NCBI RefSeq assembly: GCF_002835935.1
Contig: NZ_PJCF01000005.1
Span: 558,001 to 622,000 of the forward strand
DNA from: Paraglaciecola sp. MB-3u-78
GTDB lineage: Bacteria; Pseudomonadota; Gammaproteobacteria; Enterobacterales; Alteromonadaceae
Reading direction: 5' to 3'
Length of the DNA stretch: 64,000 nucleotides
In this document: one piece after another, positions 35,292-45,192 of the stretch
Position numbering within the stretch: the stretch's first letter is position 1
Layout: the number at the start of each line of letters is the position of its first letter
Position numbers and translations under genes: made by a program
Notes under the pieces: model-generated
Seen by the model: only the letters and a program-made list of their open reading frames with translations
What the model was told of the DNA's origin: nothing
Database searches by the model: none

Positions 35292-37202
35292 ATGTCTTTT
35301 GCTGAGTTTTTACCGCAACTGTTGCCCATATTAATACTGCTTGGCTTAGTGCTTGCTGTCATAGGCGCGCTGCGCAGAATATTGTTATGGCGCCAGGGGC
35401 AGGAGTCGACCATTCACTGGGCAGGATTATTTTCCATCCCGCAGCGTTATTTGGTGGATCTGCATCATGTGGTAGCCAGTGATAAATATATATCCAATAC
35501 CCATGTGGCGACCGCAGGTGGCTTTGTACTAACCGCCCTATTGGTTATTTTAATTTACCTGTTTGATGTTGCTACAAATATCCTAAATTATGCACTCTTA
35601 GCATCGAGTGGCTTAATGTTTGTTGGTGCAGTTTTTGTTTTAATGCGCCGTATCAATCCGCCGCCTAACCTATCACTCGGTCCTTGGTCGCGACTGCCTT
35701 ATAGTTTGCTGATTTTTTCCTCAAGTTTTTTTGTGTTAACTCTACCTGCTTCTGGCTTGTTACCAATCGATTCAGGGAGTTGGTTACTCGCCATTTTATT
35801 AGTTGTTGGGATCATCTGGGGGGTGGGCGAAATGTTTTTTGGTCTGACCTGGGGCGGGCCAATGAAACACGCTTTTGCGGGGGCACTGCATTTGGGTTTA
35901 CACCGTCGTCAGGATCGTTTTGGTGGCGGCCGTTCAACGGGCTTGATCAGTATTGACCTGGAAAAAGACAAATTAGGCGTAGAAAAACCAGAAGATTTTA
36001 AATGGAGTCAGTTATTAAGCTTTGATGCATGTGTTGAATGTGGCCGCTGCGAAAAAGCGTGTCCTGCATTCGCGGCGGGGCAACCGCTAAATCCGAAAAA
36101 AATCATCCAGGACATGGTTGTCGGCATGGCTGGTGGTAATACTGCCAAATTTGCCGGCAGCGCATACCCTGGCGTTGAGCTCGGTAGCCACAAGGGTGGG
36201 GCTGTTATCCCCATTGTTGATGTGCTATTAGAAGCCAATACCCTATGGTCATGTACTACTTGCCGAGCTTGTGTACAAGAATGTCCAATGATGATTGAAC
36301 ATGTTGATGCCATAGTTGACATGCGCCGTTTTGAAACCATGGAAAAGGGAAAAACACCCGGCAAAGGGGCTGAAGTATTAGACAATTTGAATACCACTGA
36401 CAATCCTAACGGCCATGCGCCTAGTAGTAGAATGAATTGGGCAGCAGACCAAAATTTAGCCGTGTTTGGCAGCGATGTAGATCGCGCCGACGTGTTGTTG
36501 TGGATTGGTGATGCGGCGTTTGATATGCGCAATCAGCGCACATTGCGCGCTATGATCACTTTGTTAAGAGCCGCTAAAGTTGACTTTGCGGTGTTGGGTG
36601 ACTGTGAATGCGACAGCGGCGATTTAGCCCGACGTTTAGGTGACGAAGCAACCTTTCAACGTTTGGCGAAAACCAATATTGCCACGATGAGCCAGTTTGA
36701 GTTTAAGCATATAGTGACCGCCGATCCTCATGCTTTTCATTGCCTTAAGAATGAATACGCCGATTTTGGCGGCCACTACGATGTTTATCACCATACTGGC
36801 TTTTTTGCTGACCTGGTTAAAAATGGGAAAATTAAACTTAATACGAATAATGCCATTTCTCTTACCTACCATGATCCTTGTTATTTAGGTCGATACAACG
36901 GGGAATACGATGCGCCGCGCTATTTACTCGAAGCGATGGGCATTAATGTTAAAGAGATGGAGCGCAGTAAATCCAAATCCCGTTGTTGTGGCGGCGGCGG
37001 CGGTGCTGCAGTGACGGATATCCCGGGTAAACAACGGATCCCGGATATGCGAATGGATGACGCCAATTCCACTGGGGCGGAAATTGTCGCAGTCGCCTGT
37101 CCTGGATGTAGTCAGATGTTAGAAGGTGTGGTTGAACCGCGTCCTCAAGTTAAAGACATTGCTGAATTGATGCTAGATGCATTGTGTGAGGAGGTTGTCT
37201 AA
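35292..37202 (+). CDS. dgcB: Dimethylglycine demethylase, subunit DgcB (membrane iron-sulfur protein)
   Basis: A 636-residue protein. The N-terminal ~190 residues hold about five membrane helices; then come two [4Fe-4S] motifs (CVECGRCEKACP near residue 250 and CTTCRACVQECP near 325), and C-terminal CCG-type motifs (SRCCGGGGGAA, ACPGCSQML). This is the heterodisulfide reductase/GlpC-like electron-transfer arrangement. It would pass electrons from DgcA and the ETF pair to the quinone pool. The ATG at 35292 is chosen over a TTG at 35259. It overlaps the next gene by 1 bp (TAATG). Confidence 0.92.
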   Translation: MSFAEFLPQLLPILILLGLVLAVIGALRRILLWRQGQESTIHWAGLFSIPQRYLVDLHHVVASDKYISNTHVATAGGFVLTALLVILIYLFDVATNILNYALLASSGLMFVGAVFVLMRRINPPPNLSLGPWSRLPYSLLIFSSSFFVLTLPASGLLPIDSGSWLLAILLVVGIIWGVGEMFFGLTWGGPMKHAFAGALHLGLHRRQDRFGGGRSTGLISIDLEKDKLGVEKPEDFKWSQLLSFDACVECGRCEKACPAFAAGQPLNPKKIIQDMVVGMAGGNTAKFAGSAYPGVELGSHKGGAVIPIVDVLLEANTLWSCTTCRACVQECPMMIEHVDAIVDMRRFETMEKGKTPGKGAEVLDNLNTTDNPNGHAPSSRMNWAADQNLAVFGSDVDRADVLLWIGDAAFDMRNQRTLRAMITLLRAAKVDFAVLGDCECDSGDLARRLGDEATFQRLAKTNIATMSQFEFKHIVTADPHAFHCLKNEYADFGGHYDVYHHTGFFADLVKNGKIKLNTNNAISLTYHDPCYLGRYNGEYDAPRYLLEAMGINVKEMERSKSKSRCCGGGGGAAVTDIPGKQRIPDMRMDDANSTGAEIVAVACPGCSQMLEGVVEPRPQVKDIAELMLDALCEEVV

Positions 37203-38443
37203 TGAGCGATATTTTCCGTCGTGATCCAAGGACACAGTGGATAGCCCGCAATAGATTACATCCTTTACATGTCGCAAACATAGGGGAGCCTGAGCGCGGC
37301 CCCAGTGGATTGCTACGCAAAAACCTGCACAATATTGGCTTTATTGGTGCTAATGGCGTTAAACGCATTGACCGTTCAGGTGATTCAAAGGGTGGTTTAT
37401 CAGGGCGTAAAGCGACCACAGCCGTTGAGATTGTTTTACCACTGCATCAAATAGATAAGCCAGATTTTTACATATTGGTGGTCGTGGATTTGGTGTCTGC
37501 TCGATTAAACAATCATGACAGGGATACCTTAGGTTTGGCGCATCATATGGCTAATAGCAACAACGCCAAAGGTGCAGTAGTTGCCGTCTTATTTGGAGAG
37601 GTGAAAGAAGACAAGCTGGATACCGCGGGTATTGATCGGTTGATCCACTTCGACACTTCTGCATACCAGAGCTACAACCCGGAACAACGTTGTGCTGACC
37701 TATGCAACATAGTCAATGAATTGCAACCTAAACACATTCTGTTGCCAGACAGTATCAACGGTGGTGGAGACTTAGGTCGTCGTTTAGCGGCTAAACTAGA
37801 CCAGCGACCGGCGTGCGGCGTGTGGAAAGTCAATGGTGAACAATTGGTATGCCGTGGTGGTGCAGGTAAAACTGACATTACTCGCCCTATGGCCAAAATA
37901 TTGTTAGTACTTGAAGAGTGTAGTGAGCCTGTCAGCGAAACACGCCATCAAAGTTTGTTGATGCCCGTTGTTTCATCTGTGACCGTCAAGCAACGTATTC
38001 TTGATTTAGGTAATATGAGTGTTGACCCAAATGCGATTAACTTGGCTGAGGCTGGCTTTATATTGTCGGGTGGAAATGGCGTAAAAGATTGGCCTGAATT
38101 TCACTTGGCAGCGAAAATATTGGGAGCAACAGAGGGGGCAAGTCGTGTTGCAGTGGACGATGGGTTTATGCCAAGAGATCGTCAGGTTGGAGCATCAGGT
38201 ACCTGGGTAACCGCTAGAGTATATATCGCTGTCGGTATTTCAGGTGCTATTCAGCACATGCAGGGAATTGCTCAATGCGACAAAGTAGTGGCAATTAATA
38301 ATAATGATAGCTGCGATATGGTGAAACGCGCTGATTTAAGTGCTATTGGAGACAGTAGCGAAATACTCGGTGAGTTGCTTAATGTAGTGCGCCAGCACGC
38401 AGCGGAAAAACCAGTTAACCATGTTGTTATCAATCATGGATAA
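37202..38443 (+). CDS. etfA: Electron transfer flavoprotein, alpha subunit (dgc-associated)
   Basis: A 413-residue ETF alpha subunit, longer than the usual ~310 because of an N-terminal extension (~90 residues, basic) also found in the dgc-linked Pseudomonas protein. The C-terminal FAD-binding signature VGASGTWVTARVYIAVGISGAIQHMQG lies near residues 335-362, followed by VAINNNDSCDMVKRADL. It carries electrons between the dimethylglycine demethylase flavins and the membrane. Starts at the dgcB stop (1-bp overlap) and ends inside the start region of the beta subunit gene. Confidence 0.9.
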   Translation: MSDIFRRDPRTQWIARNRLHPLHVANIGEPERGPSGLLRKNLHNIGFIGANGVKRIDRSGDSKGGLSGRKATTAVEIVLPLHQIDKPDFYILVVVDLVSARLNNHDRDTLGLAHHMANSNNAKGAVVAVLFGEVKEDKLDTAGIDRLIHFDTSAYQSYNPEQRCADLCNIVNELQPKHILLPDSINGGGDLGRRLAAKLDQRPACGVWKVNGEQLVCRGGAGKTDITRPMAKILLVLEECSEPVSETRHQSLLMPVVSSVTVKQRILDLGNMSVDPNAINLAEAGFILSGGNGVKDWPEFHLAAKILGATEGASRVAVDDGFMPRDRQVGASGTWVTARVYIAVGISGAIQHMQGIAQCDKVVAINNNDSCDMVKRADLSAIGDSSEILGELLNVVRQHAAEKPVNHVVINHG

Positions 38444-39245
38444 ATACAATATGATATTTGATCCAAGTCTGAACATTGTAACACTTGTTTCTATCGGCGA
38501 GCACCCATTGTCTGGACGGCCACGTCGTGCTGAACAGGATGCTAGAGCCTTAGAGCTGGGTCTAAAATTAGTAGCTGATAATTTACAAGTATTATATATC
38601 GGTCAGGCGAAAAGCCCCGCGACAGTCAGTGTATTAAAAGATTACCTAGGTATGGGTTTAGGCCAAATACAGGTATTAGACGTGCCTCCACAAGCCGATA
38701 TTAGCAACACTTTGCTAGAAAATTTTAAAGCAAATTGTCCTGATATCATTTTAACAGGGGGCCGTGCTGAAAACGGCGAATCGTCGGGCATGATCCCTTA
38801 TCTATTGGCTGAGCAATTAAATATCCCAATCGTCACTTCAATTACAGATATTGTATCCATTGATATGCTGACTGGACTGGCTGAAGTTTTACAGGCTTTG
38901 CCTCGAGGGCAACGTCGGAAAATAAAAGTAAGCCTGCCATTTGTCGCTAGTGTTGATATGGCGGCACCCGCTCCAAGACAAAGTGCCTATGGCTGCGCTA
39001 TGCGGGGACAGTTGGTTGTTAAAGACTTCAATCAGAGTATTGATGATGTTGGACAACGTCATTGGCAAGTTAACAGTGCTCAAATGCGTCCTAAAAGACT
39101 CAAAATTGTTAAGGCTAAAACCGCAGCCGACCGTTTTAAAGCGGCCACAGCAAAAATTCAAGGGGGCTCTGGTAAGGTGATTTACGATAGCAAGGAGTCA
39201 GCCCAAGAAATATTCAAACTACTTCGTGATGAAGAGATGTTGTAG
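38436..39245 (+). CDS. etfB: Electron transfer flavoprotein, beta subunit (dgc-associated)
   Basis: A roughly 269-residue ETF beta-type protein (PLSGRPRRAEQDARALELGL, DIILTGGRAENGESSGMIPYLLAEQLNIP, LPRGQRRKIKVSLPFV). It pairs with the ETF alpha subunit just upstream, as in the Pseudomonas dgc operon. The start is uncertain: in-frame ATGs at 38421, 38436 and 38451 all fall in or near the alpha-subunit end; 38436 overlaps its stop by 8 bp and is taken here. Last gene of the operon, followed by a strong terminator. Confidence 0.88.
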   Translation: MDKYNMIFDPSLNIVTLVSIGEHPLSGRPRRAEQDARALELGLKLVADNLQVLYIGQAKSPATVSVLKDYLGMGLGQIQVLDVPPQADISNTLLENFKANCPDIILTGGRAENGESSGMIPYLLAEQLNIPIVTSITDIVSIDMLTGLAEVLQALPRGQRRKIKVSLPFVASVDMAAPAPRQSAYGCAMRGQLVVKDFNQSIDDVGQRHWQVNSAQMRPKRLKIVKAKTAADRFKAATAKIQGGSGKVIYDSKESAQEIFKLLRDEEML

Positions 39246-39343
39246 TTCATTGGCGAGAAGAACGTTAAAAAATGGCAGGATTACCCAAGAGATTGATGAA
39301 ACTGAGATAAAAGAAGACGATTTGTAATCTGAGTATTAAAACG

Positions 39344-39373
39344 AAAAACCTCGCTATTTAGCGGGGTTTTTTT
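39344..39373. terminator. Terminator after the dgc/etf operon
   Basis: Stem CCTCGC (39349-39354) and GCGGGG (39361-39366), including one G-T pair, is flanked by A5 and T7 runs. The A run on the left also allows use by the converging chemoreceptor gene. It is nearly the same as the recA terminator at 3157-3186, and the similarity continues into the following ~100 bp. Confidence 0.88.
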
Positions 39374-39430
39374 ATGTTTTTTCAAAAATAGGTGATGATT
39401 AAGTCAACTGGGAACTACTACAAATTAACC

Positions 39431-40504
39431 TTAGTTCGCTAAGTCATCTAAAATATTAATGAGCTGCATACTGGCTTGTTCCATTTGTTCAAAAGATAAT
39501 AAGCTTTGTTTGATATCACCACTTTGTAATTGTTTTAAAGCAGTAATGCCACTCTGGTGTACTTCAGCGTGAGGTCTTTCGATGGCTTTAAAAGACGAGT
39601 TTTTTTGGTACTTGCGTGATTGATCACTGCTATACCATTGTCCTAACCTACATTGTTTATGATCTATGAATGAATCTACAGATTTTTGAGAACGCCCTAG
39701 CGCCACTTCATAAACTTCGCCTTTGAAAACAATATGATCTAACTTCACCGTCTGAATAAAACTTCTATCTGTCACCTCGACAATGGATGATTTCATTGCG
39801 CCGACTGTGCTGTTAATGCCGCTGTAACTCTCATTTAAGCCAGCAATGGTATTAGATAGCTCAACGTTTGACTCTTCAAGTGCTGTCGCAAATTTAACGC
39901 CTGACTCGGTGTCTTGTTTAATTCTGGCAATGAGCCCACCCACTTCTTCTGCAGATTTACTGGTATTACTTGCCAAACTTCTCACTTCATCGGCTACGAC
40001 AGAAAACCCACGACCGGCATCTCCAGCCCTCGCTGCTTCAATTGCCGCATTAAGTGCTAACAAGTTTGTTTGATCCGATATTTTAGATATGGTCACTACA
40101 AATGAATTAATGCTGTCGGCAATGGCTTCTAAGTTAGCCATGCTTTGTGACATATTTTGCATTTTTTCGGTTATTTGCTCCATACCGCCAGCAATATTTG
40201 TTATGGATTTTTGACCGCTCTCTAACACATGGTTCAGCTCATCAATAGTTTGGGCTTCGTCATGGATAACTTCATAGGAAGACAGAACAGACTCTCTTAT
40301 GCTTGCCACTTGTCCAATACAATCAAGTAAGTTGGGCCAAATCTGTTTATCAAAACTCATTTCTTCTTGGATAACTGAAGCCGCCTTTACCTGGCTTAAT
40401 TCAGCTATGAGGTCTTCATTCTCAGTTTTATAGCGATTCTTTTCTGCATCTATATGAGCTAATTTTTGTTCTAATTCAACATATCTGCTTTTACTGACCA
40501 ACAT
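39431..40504 (-). CDS. Cytoplasmic methyl-accepting chemoreceptor with CZB domain
   Basis: A 357-residue soluble chemoreceptor with no membrane segment. The start at 40504 ([15 protein letters not shown]) begins an N-terminal coiled coil; the frame extends to 40579 with an unlikely leader. The signalling hairpin tip is intact ([35 protein letters not shown]), so it should couple to CheA/CheW. The C-terminal ~90 residues form a zinc-binding CZB domain ([25 protein letters not shown]). CZB receptors sense zinc or hypochlorous acid in other bacteria. It converges with the dgc/etf operon across a shared terminator. Confidence 0.92.
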   Translation of the reverse strand: MLVSKSRYVELEQKLAHIDAEKNRYKTENEDLIAELSQVKAASVIQEEMSFDKQIWPNLLDCIGQVASIRESVLSSYEVIHDEAQTIDELNHVLESGQKSITNIAGGMEQITEKMQNMSQSMANLEAIADSINSFVVTISKISDQTNLLALNAAIEAARAGDAGRGFSVVADEVRSLASNTSKSAEEVGGLIARIKQDTESGVKFATALEESNVELSNTIAGLNESYSGINSTVGAMKSSIVEVTDRSFIQTVKLDHIVFKGEVYEVALGRSQKSVDSFIDHKQCRLGQWYSSDQSRKYQKNSSFKAIERPHAEVHQSGITALKQLQSGDIKQSLLSFEQMEQASMQLINILDDLAN

Positions 40505-40920
40505 GAATTGAGGCTCCACATATTTAATAAATAATAAAGGTGCTAGGTACCTTTTATAGCTCATGAGAATACATAACATAACTTCTCATTTAAGCACTGT
40601 GTAATACACTGACTAATAACGTTTTCGGCTGATTGGCTCATAACTGAACTTATTCTATTGTTTAATTAAAACACTGCGAACACTCGAGCTCTTCTGATTG
40701 TGCGCTCTTCTCAATAGAAATAGTAGGGTTGGCGATAGTTTAGGGCTGTTTTTCTAAATAATGATTAAACACATTCTTTGAAGGTGTTGATATCTTATTA
40801 CATTTTTATGTTTTACATAGAATAGTGGGTTGTTTTTTAAACTGAGTGGCTTTTTAACTCGTTTTTACAGTTTTGAGTATCAGATAAGTACCTTAAATCA
40901 AAAAACATAAGGGATCCCAC
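40505..40920. other. AT-rich intergenic region upstream of the chemoreceptor
   Basis: No gene or RNA was recognised in this ~415-bp AT-rich stretch between two minus-strand genes. It must contain the chemoreceptor promoter; a GCCGAAAA sequence (minus strand, near 40615) resembles a flagellar sigma28 -10 element, but no -35 element at the correct distance was found. Confidence 0.35.
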
Positions 40921-41280
40921 TTACACCTTTTTCGACACTTTATTATGCATTTTTGCCCAGCTATCAGGAAACTTACCTTGCAGTACATAGGAGAACGATA
41001 TGAGTTCTGCTATTACGTGATAAAGCTGATCTGGGATTTCTTGGCCTAAGTCTAAGGTGGCTAAAAAGTCACTAAGGTACGGATCTTCATGGACCAAGAC
41101 TCCGTTTTGTCTTGCAAGTGTAATTATTTCCTGGGCCAAGTCGCCAAAGCCTTTCGCTATAATGGTAGGTGCCCCTGCGGATGACTCGCCATCGTTAATC
41201 CCAGCATCTTGACTACTCTGATCATATTTAATGGCAACGGCGCTTTTCTGGCTGGGCTTTTTTGATGTTTTATCGGTCAT
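40921..41280 (-). CDS. FlhB-like protein (C-terminal domain of the export-switch family)
   Basis: A 119-residue soluble protein matching only the cytoplasmic C-terminal part of FlhB/YscU (AVAIKYDQ, APTIIAKGFGDLAQEIITLARQNGVLVHEDPYLSDFLATLDLGQEIPDQLYHVIAEL read as separate motifs APTIIAKG, ARQNGVLVHED and IPDQLYHVIAEL). The NPTH autocleavage loop and membrane domain are absent. Such stand-alone FlhB2 proteins often sit next to FliK-like genes, as here (15-bp gap). Their role is unclear; a link with flagellar export specificity is an inference. Confidence 0.8.
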   Translation of the reverse strand: MTDKTSKKPSQKSAVAIKYDQSSQDAGINDGESSAGAPTIIAKGFGDLAQEIITLARQNGVLVHEDPYLSDFLATLDLGQEIPDQLYHVIAELISFSYVLQGKFPDSWAKMHNKVSKKV

Positions 41281-41295
41281 TGATGTCTAAGCCTC

Positions 41296-43626
41296 CTAAG
41301 CTTTAGCCTGGAACATATGGTAAGGACGTTGTTGCAGAGTATCTGGGATTTTACCTAACTGGCACTGGCTTTTACTCACTTCAATGCCAAGGGAGTCAAG
41401 TTTTCTGCGTAGTAATGGTAGGAAATTCATCACTTGAATTTTCACCGTTTCATTGGAAGCATAAAAATTTATTTCTAAGGTGTCAGCTCTTAGTTTAGCT
41501 TTTGTTAATAACTCTCCCAACTCGCCAACGGCTAACTTCATAGTAAGTTGCCATGTTTTATTACTTTGCTCATCGTCTGAATCATGTTCTTTATTGTGTT
41601 CTTCCCGTTTAATTAACAATTCAACGTCTTTAATCGTGCCTCCTAAAGCTGAAGGCAAATTGTAGTAGAAGGTTTCTTGACCTTGGATCATCTGTTCTGC
41701 ATTGCTAAGTTTGTTTGTCTGATGACCAGATAACAAACGACCAATCTCTTTCATTAATTGGTGTTTTTGTTCCAATTGTGACATCTCGATCATGGCTTTA
41801 GGGCTGACACCTGTTTTGACCTTACTGGTGACGCCCAACACATCATTGACTGTTGCCGTAATATGTTCAGCACGACTCGATTGGTTACGTGCCAGCCTTG
41901 CACTGAGAGACATTTGTAATAGGGTGATCAAACCACTCATAAACCCTTGGTTTGATGCGGGGTTAATCATTTGTAACGCTGACAAATTAAGTGCTGGGGC
42001 GGTGAGTAATTGTCTTATTTGATTAGCGTCTTGTTCTTTTCCTTGGGGCAGTGCTTGTTTAATTTGTTGTAATACTTGTTCGACTAATTGTTTGCTTGAC
42101 TGCTCGGTTGCCCCCTTAAAAAACTCGACATCCACTAAGGCTTTTTCTATTGATTGCAGGGTGATGGCTGGTGCTTCTGCTTTGGCCTGAACGATACGCA
42201 GTAAACTTTGTACTAGATTTATTTGTTCTGGTTTGTTGGCAAGTAGGCTTGGGTTGATAATACTTTGTGCCACAGGGTTTTGTTGTACTGCAGCTAATAA
42301 ATTCGCCGCTGCCTCTTTCATGTTTAATCTGAATGTTTGAAAGGTATTGGAATCCACAGGTGGCGCAATAGGAGGCAACTTATTAGCAGTGGTCGTATTC
42401 TGCCATCCCTCTGTGCCTAACCTTTGGTTATTTAGGTTTAGCTCTGGGCGCGGCGCTTGAGAAGTTGCTTGGAACTGTTTGTTAGTATCACTGGGTAGAT
42501 TTAGTTGTTTAATGACGGCTTGTTGATTCGGTAATTTGAGTGGTACTAATGCCTGTGCAATCTCCTTAGTGATAGGGATGTTAGCCACAGGCTGAGTATT
42601 TTGTAGCAACAAATTAATTTCACCATGGGGTTTTATTTGCAGTGTTAGCTTATCTATGGGTAATGACTGTAGTTTTTGTATCAGTTCTTGGTTTTGTTGA
42701 TTATTGATTTTACTTAGTTGCTGTAAAACCGGCTTAATAGGCAGTTCAAAAGTCAGCGGTTTAGCCAAGTTAACTTGTTGCAAGCTGGCTTTAATTAGAG
42801 GTGTGGCGAGTATAGGTGAGAGTATACTTTGTTGATCTTTAGCGATTTTAATCTCGGGTATGGGTAAAACAGAAGTGGCTGGCTGGCTTTTTAACTGCAC
42901 CCTATCTCCGCCGGTATTCTGATTAGATGCATCCGTTTTATTGGGTGTGATAGTGAGTTGCCAATTATTACCTTTGGGAGTGATGGCAAGGCTGATTTTG
43001 TCACCCACAGCAAACTGATTTAATGTTTTGGTAGGCAATGCAACTTCGAGTGGTTGACGCAGGTCAGTCAGATTAATCCTAAGGATGTTTTGCTGATGAG
43101 TGACACTTATACTTTTTAACTCTTTTGGGCTGGTTGTAACCTGTAGTTTAAGTAACTCGGCGGGGATTTGGGTACTGGATTGTTCTTTGGGCAATATGGA
43201 TAATACGCTTGCATTAATCAGAGGCAGTTTAGTGGTTAGGTCTGAATTAGCCAGTAGGTTATTAGACATGATTTGTTTTGCAGGTAACCTGAGTAAACTT
43301 TGCAGTTGTTGCTCAGTAAGTGAAATGACAATGGTTGATTTGGCACTTGCCTGAGAAAAAAAATCAAGCGAAGGATTATTGCCTGTGGACAATTTAACTT
43401 GGTGGGTTTGCCCCTCTGCTAAATTGCCTTTTATCTGTGGATTGTTTAACAAAACAACTTTATTCAACAAAACAGTGCTTTTACTTAAACTTAAAACATT
43501 ACCTGCAAGGTGTTTTACCAATACCTCAACACCTTGCCTCGCTACGTCAGATGTAGGGGTTAATTGACTCAGTTGAGTGAGTGCCTGAGATAGGGTTGCT
43601 TGGGAAGATTGAGAAATGTCAGGCAT
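41296..43626 (-). CDS. FliK-like flagellar hook-length control family protein
   Basis: A 776-residue, glutamine- and leucine-rich protein with a long low-complexity N-terminal part and a conserved C-terminal FliK-type domain (residues ~660-750: MKLAVGELGELLTKAKLRADTLEINFYASNETVK has the family pattern; motifs LTMKLAVGELG and RKLDSLGIEV). It is larger than classical FliK (~400) and lies far from flagellar genes, upstream of ccm, as in several Alteromonadales and Shewanella relatives. It may be a secondary hook-length or surface-assembly protein. The start codon ATG 43626 has no visible ribosome binding site. Confidence 0.75.
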   Translation of the reverse strand: MPDISQSSQATLSQALTQLSQLTPTSDVARQGVEVLVKHLAGNVLSLSKSTVLLNKVVLLNNPQIKGNLAEGQTHQVKLSTGNNPSLDFFSQASAKSTIVISLTEQQLQSLLRLPAKQIMSNNLLANSDLTTKLPLINASVLSILPKEQSSTQIPAELLKLQVTTSPKELKSISVTHQQNILRINLTDLRQPLEVALPTKTLNQFAVGDKISLAITPKGNNWQLTITPNKTDASNQNTGGDRVQLKSQPATSVLPIPEIKIAKDQQSILSPILATPLIKASLQQVNLAKPLTFELPIKPVLQQLSKINNQQNQELIQKLQSLPIDKLTLQIKPHGEINLLLQNTQPVANIPITKEIAQALVPLKLPNQQAVIKQLNLPSDTNKQFQATSQAPRPELNLNNQRLGTEGWQNTTTANKLPPIAPPVDSNTFQTFRLNMKEAAANLLAAVQQNPVAQSIINPSLLANKPEQINLVQSLLRIVQAKAEAPAITLQSIEKALVDVEFFKGATEQSSKQLVEQVLQQIKQALPQGKEQDANQIRQLLTAPALNLSALQMINPASNQGFMSGLITLLQMSLSARLARNQSSRAEHITATVNDVLGVTSKVKTGVSPKAMIEMSQLEQKHQLMKEIGRLLSGHQTNKLSNAEQMIQGQETFYYNLPSALGGTIKDVELLIKREEHNKEHDSDDEQSNKTWQLTMKLAVGELGELLTKAKLRADTLEINFYASNETVKIQVMNFLPLLRRKLDSLGIEVSKSQCQLGKIPDTLQQRPYHMFQAKA

Positions 43627-43876
43627 ATAAACGTTATCGGCTGATATTCAGAAGTATGAGTTAAATCTTAGTTTACCCGCAACTAGCGTATATTGACTAA
43701 TCTGCTTATTTATCTTTTAAATTGTTTTCTATTTCTGTTGTCTATTTTTCTGATTATTTTGTTACTAATTGGCACTCACTATTTGTTTTAGCTAGTAGGT
43801 CATGGCCTAACCCTATGATATTATTATAAACCAATTTGTTGCTTTCTTTGTCGCACTTTTTTTTGTTTCACTCTTT

Positions 43877-44527
43877 ATGGAAAAAACGAGGATACCTTTG
43901 GCGGTACTTTCTGTAACTAATTTATCTGTAGTCAAAAGAGATAGATTATTGTTTAAAAACGTAAACTTTGCCGTTAAGCAAGGAAGTTTACTGTACGTCA
44001 AAGGGCAAAATGGGGCCGGTAAAACCAGTATGCTTAGGGTACTGGCTGGTTTAGTTGCAGCTGATTGTGGCGAAGTGTATTTCACCCTACAAAATATCAA
44101 AGATTGCCGCGAACATTATCACCAACATTTAGTGTATTTTGGTCACAAGTTGGGCATTAACTTAACATTAAGTGCGGTGGAAAACTTGCAGTATTGGTGC
44201 AAGCAGCATCAGGTGGTTATTTCCGTTGATACAATATTTTATACTTTAGCTCAGCTTAATTTGGTTGGGTTAGAAGATATTCCTGTCTCCAATTTGTCAG
44301 CTGGACAACAGCGTAGAGTGGCATTAGCAAGATTTTGGTTTAAACAAGATGCAAAATTATGGATTTTGGATGAACCTTTTACCGCCCTTGATACTCAAGG
44401 TATTGAGTTGTTAAGCAAACACATCACTTCTTTTCTCAGAGGTGGTGGCGCTGTGGTGATGACTTCCCATCAAGCTTTACGTATTGATTATCCAACAGAC
44501 GAACTGACATTGGAGTATCGGATTTAA
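43877..44527 (+). CDS. ccmA: Heme exporter ATP-binding protein CcmA
   Basis: A 216-residue ABC ATPase with Walker A GQNGAGKTS (near residue 50), signature LSAGQQRRVALAR and Walker B LWILDEPF. CcmA powers release of heme from CcmC/CcmE in cytochrome c maturation. First gene of ccmABCDEFGHI, in which every junction overlaps or is 0-3 bp, indicating one translation-coupled operon. It is divergent from the FliK-like gene over 250 bp. Confidence 0.95.
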   Translation: MEKTRIPLAVLSVTNLSVVKRDRLLFKNVNFAVKQGSLLYVKGQNGAGKTSMLRVLAGLVAADCGEVYFTLQNIKDCREHYHQHLVYFGHKLGINLTLSAVENLQYWCKQHQVVISVDTIFYTLAQLNLVGLEDIPVSNLSAGQQRRVALARFWFKQDAKLWILDEPFTALDTQGIELLSKHITSFLRGGGAVVMTSHQALRIDYPTDELTLEYRI

Positions 44528-45192
44528 TGGCAGCATTGATGGCTATTTTAAAGCGTGACTTAGCCTTGGCTTATAGGCAACGAGCTGAGTTGATGCAGCC
44601 AATGTTATTTTTTATTTTGGTGATAAGCTTATTTCCACTCGCTGTGGGGCCTGAACCTAAAACGTTACAACTTATTGGCCCTGGGGTGATTTGGGTTGCA
44701 GCAATATTGTCTTCACTGTTAGGTTTAGAGCGATTGTTTCGGGATGATTTTCAAGACGGGTCATTAGAACAGTTGATGTTATCTAGCACCTCATTACCTG
44801 CTGCGGCATTGATCAAAGTTGTGGCTCATTGGTTAACCAGTATTTTGCCATTGATTATATTGTCGCCTTTGTTGGCGTTGTTTTTACATTTGAGCGAACC
44901 CATGTATTGGGCATTGCTGAAAACTTTGTTATTGGGTACACCTTTATTGAGCCTAATTGGTGCTATAGCCGTAGGGTTAACTGTTGGGTTAAATCGTGGT
45001 GGTGTGCTGCTAGCTTTATTGCTACTACCTGTGTTTATTCCTTTGTTAATCTTTGCTACATCAGCTGTGGAATCGGCCTCAATGCAACTGCAATATAGTG
45101 CACAATTGGCGATCATTGGTGCTATGTTCCTTTTCTCTTTAGCTTTGGCGCCATTTGCCATCGCTTATGCACTTAGAGTGAGTCAAACCTGA
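44527..45192 (+). CDS. ccmB: Heme exporter membrane protein CcmB
   Basis: A 221-residue inner-membrane protein with six hydrophobic segments and the family motifs FLGLERLFRDDFQDGSLEQL-like (LLGLERLFRDDFQDGSLEQ) and LSPLLALFLHL. It forms the ABC transporter with CcmA and CcmC. Starts in the last base of ccmA (1-bp overlap). Confidence 0.95.
   Translation: MAALMAILKRDLALAYRQRAELMQPMLFFILVISLFPLAVGPEPKTLQLIGPGVIWVAAILSSLLGLERLFRDDFQDGSLEQLMLSSTSLPAAALIKVVAHWLTSILPLIILSPLLALFLHLSEPMYWALLKTLLLGTPLLSLIGAIAVGLTVGLNRGGVLLALLLLPVFIPLLIFATSAVESASMQLQYSAQLAIIGAMFLFSLALAPFAIAYALRVSQT

Noticed and set aside
43626-43650. Exact sigma28-type GCCGATAA just before the FliK-like gene (minus strand)
   Set aside because: It is only about 14 bp from the ATG and no TAAAG-like -35 lies at the proper distance; a similar GCCGAAAA before the chemoreceptor fails for the same reason.
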